NCBI GenBank assembly: GCA_964036045.1
Contig: OZ038389.1
Coordinates: forward strand, 35,792,912 to 35,856,911
Direction: 5' to 3'
DNA from: Eutreptiella sp. 'Long Island Sound 2002'
Lineage: Eukaryota; Euglenozoa; Euglenophyceae; Eutreptiales; Eutreptiaceae
DNA length: 64,000 nucleotides
The notes beneath the pieces are model-generated. The model was not told the DNA's origin. It worked only from the letters and a program-made list of their open reading frames with translations, and ran no database searches. Made by a program: the position numbers and the translations under genes. Below are positions 1-9,572 of this stretch, piece by piece. Each line of letters begins with the position of its first letter. The first letter of the stretch is position 1.

Positions 1-415
1 GCGGATTCCAGCTACTCGATGGCCAGTTTCGACTGGGATTAAGGTAATCTGGGTCTCCACAGCTGCTGATGTGCGCCCTTCTTGGGCAGCTTGGACTTGC
101 GCAAGGCATTCCTTTCAAGGCCTCGTTCGCGCAGCACCAAGGCAGTGTAATCGTTACTTCTCCAGGAGCGGCGGGGTCTACGGGGCCGTACTGGGGAGCG
201 AGCTGTGGAGCAGAGACCACTGAAGCAACATTCAGGTAGCCTCTGCTACCATGAAAGTGCTGCCCTGGGTCGTTGATGGTGCCGGAGGGCTCAGGGCCGG
301 CAAGACCTGTGGGGCAGGCACGCGAGGAGTCGACCTGAACGCTGCTGTTGGGGGCAGAACCGGATACACGGACACCAACGGAGGCGAGAGCAGCAACAAC
401 AGAAGCAAGATCCAT
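1..415 (-). CDS. Gag-leader ORF of a third family-A unit, cut by window edge
   Basis: The frame starts with ATG at 415-413 inside the LTR, runs through the LTR end and the primer-binding site, and is open to base 1. It is the third copy in the window of the leader ORF seen at 6485-7330 (minus) and 48165-49187 (plus), beginning MDLASVVAAL. Sequence 1-251 matches 6916-7166 almost base for base, which shows that another unit of the tandem array starts here and continues to the left. The ORF's function is unknown; its position makes it the N-terminal part of a gag. Confidence 0.6.
   Translation of the reverse strand, partial: MDLASVVAALASVGVRVSGSAPNSSVQVDSSRACPTGLAGPEPSGTINDPGQHFHGSRGYLNVASVVSAPQLAPQYGPVDPAAPGEVTITLPWCCANEALKGMPCASPSCPRRAHISSCGDPDYLNPSRNWPSSSWNP
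240..251 (-). other. Primer-binding site, initiator Met-tRNA type
   Basis: Read on the minus strand the 12 bases directly after the LTR are TGGTAGCAGAGG, complementary to the 3' end (CCTCTGCTACCA) of animal-type initiator Met-tRNA, with no gap between LTR and PBS. The same site occurs at 7155-7166 (minus) and 48329-48340 (plus). Confidence 0.75.
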
Positions 416-783
416 GCTGATTGTTATCCGGCAGAAAATCCCAGTCTATGAAGAAAAATGATGCGGATTATCCTAAGTACATCTGAGTGTCCATATCTGT
501 CTGAAAAGATTTATATAAATCCGATTGTGAAAAAATATTTGGCTGATTTGGGTTCGGGCGCGCATCAGCGGCAATTGGCGATTCCAGGTAAATGATCGGA
601 ACGCGACGGATTTACGATGAATGGACCGCGGAATCAGATCCGGCATATCAGAAATATATAGGTCTGATCCTGAGACTGAACTGCGAGGCGGTGATTCCGC
701 CGAAGCAGAGAAAATGGCCAAAATGTAGCAATCTGGGGCAGATCTGTGAAAATCTGAGCAGATGGGGGTTAGCCGCACTTACA
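252..783 (-). repeat. Family A LTR, copy 1 (532 bp)
   Basis: On the minus strand it starts TGTAAGTGCGGC and ends GCACTTTCA, i.e. canonical TG...CA. It is repeated at 7167-7698 with about five base differences. It is clearly related, at the same length of 532 bp, to the LTRs of element C at 47797 and 58022, although A and C differ in gag-pol. The minus strand contains a TATATATTTC box and the ATG of the leader ORF. No purine-rich tract precedes it: the bases just upstream read GCAGTGGTCT. Confidence 0.85.
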
Positions 784-877
784 AGACCACTGCAGACCGC
801 GCAATAACAAAAGAAGCGTAACGCCGTATGCACAAACACCAAACATACAAACATGCACCCACCAGACATATCTGACC

Positions 878-2209
878 TCATAGCTGTGAGTCGTACCTCT
901 GACGATATTGTCCCACGCTCCTGACCTTTCGGATCTGGTGCACATTTGCAGTAAACACAGGGACAAACTGAGGAAGCTGAGCTCGCGCCCTTGCCGCTGC
1001 GCGCAATAACCTGAGCCACTCGTGCTCCTCCTGGGATTGAACCCGGTGCATCCCCGTCTGCCATCTGTGTACACAATCATGGAGGGTATGGGGTCTGGAG
1101 GCAATGAACCGTAAATCCGCTAACCTCAAATCGATTTTATGTTTTGCATTGTATTTGGCCCAGGTCTCGTTTATGTCGTGCATAAACGCCGACGCAGGCT
1201 GAAACTTTGTATCTGGGAAGCCTTTATATTTGACCTCCCACTGTATATGCCTATTCTTCCCCCTTCCGACCTTCGTGTGTCCCACTATGTCTTCGATGAT
1301 GTATTTTTCAGAGTCCACTAAGAACTCACTGTCTGTATAATAATGTAACAGCGGTTCCTTGCCATTTAGATCATGAGGGAGGAGATACCGTTTCAACTGC
1401 ATGCCATCCAGGATGACCTCACCGCGACTCATAGCAACCCTGTACTGACTGCGGCCTCTCCGTTCCAATATCTCCCCAGGCCCCTCCCACACACGATTTA
1501 GCTTGGAATTGTCCTGCTTTTTATGCCTTCTATACCACACCCTCTCGCCTGCCTGATATACATGCAGGGGATGCTCAGACTCAAACTGGGTGCGTAATTT
1601 CTTATGTATTTTAGTCAATGCATCCCGTACATGCAACCAGTCCTGTGTCAGTCGCTTAAAGATAGAAACAGCATCCTCCGAACCATGTTCCGGGATGACT
1701 GGCAGACAGTCACCGAACCCGATAGGGTTGCGCCCAAACACGAGCTGGTGCGCAGAGTACCCATGTACAGGGCCCGGCACGTCATTTGCTGTCCACGTGG
1801 CTAGCGGGAGTAGTTCCACCCAACGCTGTTTGGACGTTTGCTCCAAAAATTTACGTAACGAATCAACAATGACCTGTACAGCACGCTCTGCCCTGCCGTT
1901 TGACCGCGGTCTATATATAGGCGACTGCTTCATATCAATGCCACATAACTGGCATAGTGTTTGAAAAAATTTCGCAGTGACCAAATGGTCATGGTCTGAA
2001 AAGGTTTGCTGGGGCAGGCCCATAAAACCAACCACCCGCTCCAAAAAAAGGTGTGCCAACTGTGTAGCGGTCAGTGACTTGTCACAGGGCACTGCCAATA
2101 TATAGCCAGTCAAACGGCAGACTACAATCATCACATTATTATATGTTTTTCCCTGAGAAACGCAGTCCGGCAGCTCCAAAAAATTAATACAAATTGAAGA
2201 AAAAGGATA
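878..2209 (-). pseudogene. Integrase core, C-terminal part and chromodomain (A, unit 1)
   Basis: The frame is open from 2209, just after an in-frame TAA at 2212-2210. It holds the integrase catalytic core: the second Asp in TFSDHDHLVTAKFF and the Glu in RSNGRAERAVQVI are present. The first catalytic Asp is replaced: the expected M-D-F reads C-I-N-F (AAT at 2185-2183). An SH3/GPY-like region (VWEGPGEILERRG) and a chromodomain (YIIEDIVGHTK to KYKGFPDTKFQP) follow. The chromodomain keeps the first aromatic residue, but the two cage tryptophans are Tyr and Phe. Unit 2 shares the Asp-to-Asn change, so it predates the duplication. Likely inactive as integrase. Confidence 0.75.
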
Positions 2210-2653
2210 TTACAGAATGGGATACGGATGATTGACCTCAGGCTGGAGACCTTTTCTCCCCTTCACCGCCTGCCACACTTGACAAGAGTTGACCTCCGCT
2301 GCGATTTTCACTTTTAAATCCCTGGACTTTAGATGCGTGGTGTACTTGCGGCCAAACATTTCCTTAGTTTTTTTCACACCGGGATGCGCATATGCATGCA
2401 CTGCCTTTATAACTCCACCAACAAGATGCAGGGGAACACAGATACGGCCATCGGCTCGTATTTTGCCCTCATGCAGCACATAGCCGGTGTCCCCTATGGT
2501 CCAGAAACTCTCACGTTTAATTTCAGGCCAATGCGGAGCAAAAAAAAGGTCAACCATATAATGGTCTGACCAGTCCTCGTTCAAAATTTTCACCGCTCGG
2601 GGGCTTTTAATAGTCTGGGTACTGTTGACTGCCAGGTTTACTGCCCCAGGCAT
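2210..2653 (-). pseudogene. Integrase zinc-binding N-terminal region (A, unit 1)
   Basis: Contains the His-His part (HAYAHPGVKKTKEMFGRKY) and first Cys of the HHCC zinc module, but the second Cys is Trp (SCQVWQ). It is in the same frame as the RNase H block upstream and the core downstream, separated by a TGA (2659-2657) and a TAA (2212-2210). Both stops are also present in unit 2, so the lesions are inherited rather than independent. Confidence 0.7.
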
Positions 2654-2656
2654 GTG

Positions 2657-3577
2657 TCAGCTGAGATCCTGTAAAGGATTACCACCCGACGCCACTGCAG
2701 TCTGGGCACGAAGGGATCTCAACTGTCGTCGCATGGGGCGCGACAGTTTGCTCTGACCTTCCCGTCGCTCTCTGACTAAGAAACCTGGACCAGTCAAATC
2801 GTCGTGAGCACACTGCTCATTCCCTGTACACACACCAGGCACTACATGCTGGAACAGACCTGTAAGTGTCTCATGCACCCGGCCATCCTGACTGACGTAT
2901 GCTTTTGACCTTTTGCTTTCGAGGTACTGAACCTGAAGTGAATGTACAAGCCGCATGTGCGTCCTATAGCAATCAGTCAAGTGACACACGTCTGCATAAT
3001 GCACCGTATCAGGATGCACTGCAGCAAAATCATCAGGATACTTGTCCTGTAACGCTGACCTTACCCTGTCTCTTCCAGCACGCTCTGCCTCATTCCTGCC
3101 CAGCAAATCCGCATCGCCCCCATGAAAATTTGTATCCTGTGCTTCCCCCGCAGGATACGCCCATCTAGAAAGGGCATCTGCCCCTTCATTATCCTCCCCC
3201 GGCCGATATTCGATAAAAAGATTGAATCGGCTTAAAAACTCATGCCACCTCCCCCTGCGACCCATTGGCCCCCAAATGGTACAAAGATCCTCTTTGTACC
3301 ATTTCACGATGGCACTGTGGTCCGTCTGCACCGTTACTTCCTGGGAACCTATCCAGGATTGAAACTTCAGCAGACAGCACACAATGGCATACGTTTCTTT
3401 TTCCCGGGGGGTCCAGGCATACTGGCCCGTATCGCGTTTTTTGGTAAGGCCATTAGCCTTTTCCCCCTGCAGTTTACGGGAATAAAAGGCCACCGGATGC
3501 CAATTGCCATCATCCTGACGCTGCTCCAATGCCCCTCCGACCGCGTAGTCGCAGGCATCACAGCGTATGCGCCAGGG
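2657..3577 (-). pseudogene. RNase H and linker (A, unit 1)
   Basis: Continuation of the RT frame after a TAA at 3580-3578 that is CAA in unit 2. It includes the RNase H acidic residues in CDACDYAVGG, REKETYAIV, QTDHSAIV and EGADALSRWAY, followed by a linker to the integrase. The stop is specific to unit 1, so it arose after the duplication. Confidence 0.7.
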
Positions 3578-5280
3578 TTAATCAGGCTGTGGCAAATATA
3601 GGCTGATTTTCTGGCTCAGCGCAGACTTGAGATGCGTGAAGCCATCAATCATAGCCCCGGTCCAGGTTATTTTACCCTCCTTAGGTGTGAGTCTTATGCG
3701 CTTACGTTTAGCGGGGAGGTTAACGTCGTTTTTGGGGGCATGGGGGTCTGGCGCCTCATACTGATATTTCCCTTTAAGGGATTCCATCAGGGGGGCCGCG
3801 TGTTTCGCGAAATCTGGAATATATGTTTGGTACCACCCAACCAAGCCCAGAAAGCCCTTCATTTTTCTTGCTGTATTTATAGTGGTATGATCCCACTTGT
3901 CCAGGGCTTCTGTTTTGGCTGGGCTGGGGTACCGTTGACCTCCCTTCAGGACATGCCCCACGTACTGTACAACACGTTTAAATGAATGGCACTTGGAGGG
4001 CTTCACCGTGAGTGTAGCCTCCTCCAGTGCCTGAAAAAGGGCAACTAAATCCTGATAATGTTGTTTAATATATTCCCCACGGATTACAGGATCCTCCATT
4101 TCTACGTGCAGTGGTATGTCCCGCTGTTGTGTGGGTAAGAGGCTTTTGCCTGACGATGACAAAATGTCGTCGATATACGGTCTGGAAGCAGGGTATTTAC
4201 GTGTAACATGCTGCAGCCTTTCCTGAAATGCTGCAGGCCCCACTTTTACTCCCATTGGGAGGACGTTCCACTCAAATACACCAAAAGGAGTGCAAACAGC
4301 CGTCAAGAGCTTAGATTCCTCCTCAAGGTGCATTTGGTGGAACCCGTCCTCCAAATCGATCAGCGAAAAAACGAAGTTGCCTTGCTGATTGGCAAGCTGA
4401 TCTTCCATTATGGGTAAAGGGAAATTTTTCCCCTCCAGACAAGAATTTAAGTACCTATAATCGATGACCAGGCGCCATTTGTTGGTGCCTGTTTTTGATA
4501 CCAAAAAACAACGGGATACCCACTGCGGATCCCCTTCCGCTTTCCTCAGCATACCGCGTTTGCGGAAATCCTCCAACTTTTCCAACAAAACTTGCTCCCT
4601 AAGACCTACTGCACGAATGGACTTAGCTGCCCGCGGCCCAGGGTGTTCCTGTAACAATTTCAACTGCCCCTTCGCATGCGGACCACGCGCTGCCTGAGCT
4701 GCTGCGTCTATCTCGTCCACATGCTTGGTAGTAAAAACTGTTTTCGCAAAATCCTGCATTAGTTTCTGTCTGTAATATTCACCCTCAGGCCAGTCCTCAT
4801 CCGCCTGAATCACTGAATTAATGCTGCGGGAGAACTGTTGATGTGCAGAGCCTGTCTGATAAGTATCCAGACCTTGTTGAAGGTCTCCGACCACCTGCAC
4901 ACCCCTCTTCTCCCGCTTACCACTACCAACTCTATGCTTGACCTCTGAGCAATACTGCAGCCTGCGCCTCCATTTGCGCGTACGCAATACTGCATGCTGC
5001 TCAGTGGAATTATTATTTACAGAATCAGGCTCACTGCACACAGAAATATCAGACGGGCCTGGAGTGTCTTCCGTACCTGAATCCACTTCTGACCGTGTGG
5101 TCTGGGATTTCTGCTTCGTCCTAATCCATCGTCTCTCCATCTGCCGAGGAATCTGCTGGAGACCATTCTGAGATGACAAGGATGACTCAGAGGAATAACA
5201 AAACTCTGACTCGATGCCTTGTACACTGTAACTGTCTGCTGATCTATCGGACTCCGTTCTGTCCCTCCTGAGGGTAGGGT
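3578..5280 (-). pseudogene. Reverse transcriptase (A, unit 1)
   Basis: The RT fingers and palm are in one frame: WRLVIDYRYLN, the catalytic Asp in FSLIDLEDGFHQM, FGVFEWNVLPMGV and the YIDD box (PYIDDIL). The open frame extends to 5707, but homology to the element begins at about 5280, at a run of nine G (plus strand), where the coding frame switches from the Dam-like domain. The open part beyond 5280 is the antisense-phase shadow of that domain. Ends at the unit-1-specific TAA. Confidence 0.75.
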
Positions 5281-5282
5281 GG

Positions 5283-6497
5283 TCATCCCGGGGGGGGGTC
5301 CTGTTTAAAAAACGAAGGTTTCCCAGGGACAGACTCAGGGGGTAAATCCCAGTCATCCATGCCATTCCCCTTCTGCTTGTTCTGTGGCTGCGTGTCTGTG
5401 TCCTCAGGATCGTTATCCTGACCGTCCTTATGCCCAAATGCATCAAACAGGACAAGACGCATGGGCTTCCGCGTGTGTAAAATTTTGCCCTGGCTGTCAA
5501 CCAGGAGCGGTGATCCGACCAGTATATCAACCCAGTCCAACGCCACTTCACCCCTGGCCCACCACCATCCGTGTTCCTTGCGTGTTGGCATGACAGCCAC
5601 CCCCCGGGCCTCATCCACCAAAATTTTCGGTACACACTCCGCCCATCTGTCTGCAGGGGGATGTAGCCATAACACTTCCCCCGTCCATGGCTGATGAAGC
5701 CCATCACGCATGGAATTCCAAAATCGTGGCAGTTTGGTCATGTTCTTGGACGAGAAGACATCCACTGTAAAAATGAAATCATCTCCAATTGACCGCATCC
5801 ACTCATCTATTCTCCTAAAGACATCTAGCCGAAGCGAAACAGGGGCTACCTCCTGTCGTAAAACTCGCAATTTACGGCGCCTTGCCTGCTTCAAAACATG
5901 CAACACAGATCCATCCTGTCGAACACGAGACTCCCTCAACAAACGAAAGTGCATGCTGTCTGTCTTCGCATCTGAATCACACTTCCCACGCAACCAACTC
6001 TGTCCTGCAGTCACTCGCTGTACATTGTACACTGTACCGGCAAAACCCTCAGGGTCTGCCCACAGATCAAGAGCCTGGAAGTGGCAAACTTCTCGCATTG
6101 CATATTCACGTGGATCCACCAGGGCCGCATTTGTTTCTACCCTGGGGAATCCCCACTTCCCCATAAACTCATCAGGCGCGTATGGAATTGGGCTGCAGTC
6201 CCTATCCCACCCTCCTGATTCTGTCTGCCCCCCGGACCCTGCATCCATGGCGGTAAACTCAGGAATCACTTCGTCACTCAAAACAGCATGTAGCAGCCGC
6301 TGGGCACATTCTGCATGCTTCGCTGCAACCGAAGACGTAGCTTCAGGAGACGAACCAACAGTCCTGGGAACCAGGACCTGGGAATTCCGTTCAGGAACTG
6401 AAGGGTAAACACCCTCAGTCTGCGGGAAATACGGACTATCTCCCCTTCTGTGCAGGCTTGACATTAGGCACATAAAGGCCAATGCTATCTCCTCCAC
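5283..6497 (-). CDS. Dam-like methyltransferase-related domain (A, unit 1)
   Basis: A 404-residue ORF. Residues about 225-355 resemble the phage-type N6-adenine methyltransferase (Dam) family: FTVDVFSS, then RDGLHQPW, then LWLHPPADRWAECV, then AVMPTRKEHGWW. The family's catalytic Asn-Pro-Pro-Tyr is His-Pro-Pro-Ala here, so activity is doubtful. The N-terminal 200 residues are not recognised. It lies between dUTPase and RT and ends at the C9 homopolymer where the RT frame takes over. Confidence 0.55.
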   Translation of the reverse strand: MEEIALAFMCLMSSLHRRGDSPYFPQTEGVYPSVPERNSQVLVPRTVGSSPEATSSVAAKHAECAQRLLHAVLSDEVIPEFTAMDAGSGGQTESGGWDRDCSPIPYAPDEFMGKWGFPRVETNAALVDPREYAMREVCHFQALDLWADPEGFAGTVYNVQRVTAGQSWLRGKCDSDAKTDSMHFRLLRESRVRQDGSVLHVLKQARRRKLRVLRQEVAPVSLRLDVFRRIDEWMRSIGDDFIFTVDVFSSKNMTKLPRFWNSMRDGLHQPWTGEVLWLHPPADRWAECVPKILVDEARGVAVMPTRKEHGWWWARGEVALDWVDILVGSPLLVDSQGKILHTRKPMRLVLFDAFGHKDGQDNDPEDTDTQPQNKQKGNGMDDWDLPPESVPGKPSFFKQDPPPG

Positions 6498-7330
6498 CTT
6501 AGGCAGAGAGGCACCGTGTGCGCCCCATTAGGCGTCACAGGCCCTGGCGTCCTACAGACACTTGAGCCGCTGCTCTTCACACCACCCGAACCCTTCTCAC
6601 TCTTCTCCACACACAACCAATAAAAACACCTCAAAACGACAGAGAAAATATGCTGTAAGTTTGTGTGTGGCGCATGGTATGCCGACACACTGTCGGGGTC
6701 AAGGCTCTCAAGGTTACGGGTCACTTCTAGGGACAAATGGTCGTCCCATTGTGCCCAAGAGGCTGGTCGATTATAGCTAGGTACCTCACCTGGACCACCC
6801 ATCTCAATGTCGTTCAGATCGGCGTCCGTGGTCTCAAATGTTGGACATTGGTAAGGAATGTTGGTACCTGCCAGCTCCGTAAGGTCCACCGGAGCTTTGC
6901 CATCGTCGTAGGCCGGCGGATTCCAGCTACTCGATGGCCAGTTTCGACTGGGATTAAGGTAATCTGGGTCTCCACAGCTGCTGATGTGCGCCCTTCTTGG
7001 GGAGCTTGGACTTGCGCAAGGCATTCCTTTCAAGGCCTCGTTCGCGCAGCACCAAGGCAGTGTAATCGTTACTTCTCCAGGAGCGGCGGGGTCTACGGGG
7101 CCGTACTGGGGAGCGAGCTGTGGAGCAGAGACCACTGAAGCAACATTCAGGTAGCCTCTGCTACCATGAAAGTGCTGCCCTGGGTCGTTGATGGGGCCGG
7201 AGGGCTCAGGGCCGGCAAGACCAGTGGGGCAGGCACGCGAGGAGTCGACCTGAACGCTGCTGTTGGGGGCAGAACCGAATACACGGACACCAACGGAGGC
7301 GAGAGCAGCAACAACAGAAGCAAGATCCAT
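6485..7330 (-). CDS. Chimeric ORF: LTR-initiated gag leader fused to the dUTPase ORF tail
   Basis: Starts with ATG inside the LTR (7330-7328), reads through the LTR end and PBS, continues to about residue 208 as the leader shared with element C (EMGGPGEVPSYNRPASW), and then switches to the end of the dUTPase ORF (DPDSVSAYHAPH to LCLRWRR). None of the dUTPase motifs remain. The fusion is in frame and free of stops, so unit 1 could make a 281-residue hybrid. Its role is unknown; the join looks like a deletion at short sequence similarity around CTTGA/CCTGA. Confidence 0.65.
   Translation of the reverse strand: MDLASVVAALASVGVRVFGSAPNSSVQVDSSRACPTGLAGPEPSGPINDPGQHFHGSRGYLNVASVVSAPQLAPQYGPVDPAAPGEVTITLPWCCANEALKGMPCASPSSPRRAHISSCGDPDYLNPSRNWPSSSWNPPAYDDGKAPVDLTELAGTNIPYQCPTFETTDADLNDIEMGGPGEVPSYNRPASWAQWDDHLSLEVTRNLESLDPDSVSAYHAPHTNLQHIFSVVLRCFYWLCVEKSEKGSGGVKSSGSSVCRTPGPVTPNGAHTVPLCLRWRR
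7155..7166 (-). other. Primer-binding site, initiator Met-tRNA type (unit 1)
   Basis: Minus strand TGGTAGCAGAGG immediately follows the LTR at 7167. It is read inside the leader ORF as His-Gly-Ser-Arg-Gly. Confidence 0.75.
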
Positions 7331-7698
7331 GCTGATTGTTATCCGGCAGAAAATCCCAGTCTATGAAGAAAATTGATGCGGATTATCCTAAGTACATCTG
7401 AGTGTCCATATCTGTCTGAAAAGATTTATATAAATCCGATTGTGAAAAAATATTTGGCTGATTTGGCTTCGGGCGCGCATCAGCGGCAATTGGCGATTCC
7501 AGGTAAATGATCGGAACGCGACGGATTTACGATGAATGGACCGCGGAATCAGATCCGGCATATCAGAAATATATAGGTCTGATCCTGAGACTGAACTGCG
7601 AGGCGGTGATTCCGCCGAAGCAGAGAAAATGGCCAAAATGTAGCAATCTGGGGCAGATCTGTGAAAATCTGAGCAGATGGGGGTTAGCCGCACTTACA
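7167..7698 (-). repeat. Family A LTR, copy 2 (532 bp), shared by units 1 and 2
   Basis: Same TG...CA LTR as at 252-783, about 99% identical by eye. It acts both as the 3' LTR of unit 2 and the 5' LTR of unit 1, the pattern expected of an LTR-internal-LTR-internal-LTR array. No target-site duplication separates the units. Confidence 0.85.
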
Positions 7699-7792
7699 AG
7701 ACCACTGCAGACCGCGCAATAACAAAAGAAGCGTAACGCCGTATGCACAAACACCAAACATACAAACATGCACCCACCAGACATATCTGACC

Positions 7793-9124
7793 TCATAGCT
7801 GTGAGTCGTACCTCTGACGATATTGTCCCACGCTCCTGACCTGTCGGATCTGGTGCACATTTGCAGTAAACACAGGGACAAACTGAGGAAGCTGAGCTCG
7901 CGCCCTTGCCGCTGCGCGCAATAACCTGACCCACTCGTGCTCCTCCTGGGATTGAACCCGGTGCATCCCCGTCTGCCATCTGTGTACACAATCATGGAGG
8001 GTATGGGGTCTGGAGGCAATGAACCGTAAATCCGCTAACCTCAAATCGATTTTATGTTTTGCATTGTATTTGGCCCAGGTCTCGTTTATGTCGTGCATAA
8101 ACGCCGACGCAGGCTGAAACTTTGTATCTTGGAAGCCTTTATATTTGACCTCCCACTGTATATGCCTATTCTTCCCCCTCCCGACCTTCGTGTGTCCCAC
8201 TATGTCTTCGATGATGTATTTTTCAGAGTCCACTAAGAACTCACTGTCTGTATAATAATGTAACAGTGGTTCCTTGCCATTTAGATCATGAGGGGGGAGA
8301 TACCGTTTCAACTGCATGCCATCCAGGATGACCTCACCGCGACTCATAGCAACCCTGTACTGACTGCGGCCTCTCCGTTCCAATATCTCCCCAGGCCCCT
8401 CCCACACACGATTTAGCTTGGAATTGTCCTGCTTTTTATGCCTTCTATACCACACCCTCTCGCCTGCCTGATATACATGCAGGGGATGCTCAGACTCAAA
8501 CTGGGTGCGTAATTTCTTATGTATTTTAGTCAATGCATCCCGTACATGCAACCAGTCCTGTGTCAGTCGCTTAAAGATAGAAACAGCATCCTCCGAACCA
8601 TGTTCCGGGATGACTGGCAGACAGTCACCGAACCCGATAGGGTTGCGCCCAAACACGAGCTGGTGCGCAGAGTACCCATGTACAGGGCCCGGCACGTCAT
8701 TTGCTGTCCACGTGGCTAGCGGCAGTAGTTCCACCCAACGCTGTTTGGACGTTTGCTCCAAAAATTTACGTAACGAATCAACAATGACCTGTACAGCACG
8801 CTCTGCCCTGCCGTTTGACCGCGGTCTATATATAGGCGACTGCTTCATATCATAGCCACATAACTGGCATAGTGTTTGAAAAAATTTCGCAGTGACCAAA
8901 TGGTCATGGTCTGAAAAGGTTTGCTGGGGCAGGCCCATAAAACCAACCACCCGCTCCAAAAAAAGGTGTGCCAACTGTGTAGCGGTCAGTGACTTGTCAC
9001 AGGGCACTGCCAATATATAGCCAGTCAAACGGCAGACTACAATCATCACATTATTATATGTTTTTCCCTGAGAAACGCAGTCCGGCAGCTCCAAAACATT
9101 AATACAAATTGAAGAAAAAGGATA
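7793..9124 (-). pseudogene. Integrase core and chromodomain (A, unit 2)
   Basis: Counterpart of the unit 1 block with only a handful of substitutions. It keeps the second Asp and the Glu of the DDE triad but again has Asn for the first Asp (about 9100-9098), and the chromodomain lacks both cage tryptophans. An in-frame TAA at 9127-9125 separates it from the zinc-binding region. About 90 bp between its stop and the LTR at 7698 has no coding sign. Confidence 0.75.
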
Positions 9125-9572
9125 TTACGGAATGGGATACGGATGATTAACCTCAGGCTGGAGACCTTTTCTCCCCTTCACCGCCTGCCACACTTGACAA
9201 GAGTTGACCTCCGCTGCGATTTTCGCTTTTAAATCCCTGGACTTTAGATGCGTGGTGTACTTGCGGCCAAACATTTCCTTAGTTTTTTTCACACCGGGAT
9301 GCGCATATGCATGCACTGCCTTTATAACTCCACCAACAAGATGCAGGGGAACACAGATACGGCCATCGGCTCGTATTTTGCCCTCATGCAGCACATAGCC
9401 GGTGTCCCCTATGGTCCAGAAACTCTCACGTTTAATTTCAGGCCAATGCGGAGCAAAAAAAAAGGTCAACCATATAATGGTCTGACCAGTCCTCGTTCAA
9501 AATTTTCACCGCTCGGGGGCTTTTAATAGTCTGGGCACTGTTGACTGCCAGGTTTACTGCCCCAGGCATGTG
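9125..9572 (-). pseudogene. Integrase zinc-binding region (A, unit 2)
   Basis: Same HHC-Trp variant of the HHCC module as in unit 1. A run of nine A (plus 9457-9465) is two bases longer than in unit 1 and shifts the frame upstream of FFAPHWPEIK, so this copy has an additional lesion. Shares the TGA at 9575-9573 that ends the RNase H frame. Confidence 0.65.

Larger units (their letters stand above)
252..7166 (-). mobile_element. Family A chromovirus, tandem unit 1 (chimeric, 5'-deleted)
   Basis: The unit consists of an LTR (252-783), integrase/chromodomain, RNase H, RT, Dam-like domain, the last residues of the dUTPase ORF, and then a C-type leader (about 6705-7166) next to the following LTR. 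Compared with unit 2 all of gag, protease and the dUTPase core are missing. The junction is near 6697-6705, where the sequence shared with unit 2 (13613-13621) gives way to leader sequence shared with element C. It carries the same nonsense changes as unit 2 plus its own, so it cannot make a complete polyprotein. Confidence 0.8.

Noticed and set aside
1020-1060. B-box-like GGGTTCAATCCC on the minus strand
   Set aside because: It lies in the integrase/chromodomain coding frame and lacks an A-box or tRNA fold.
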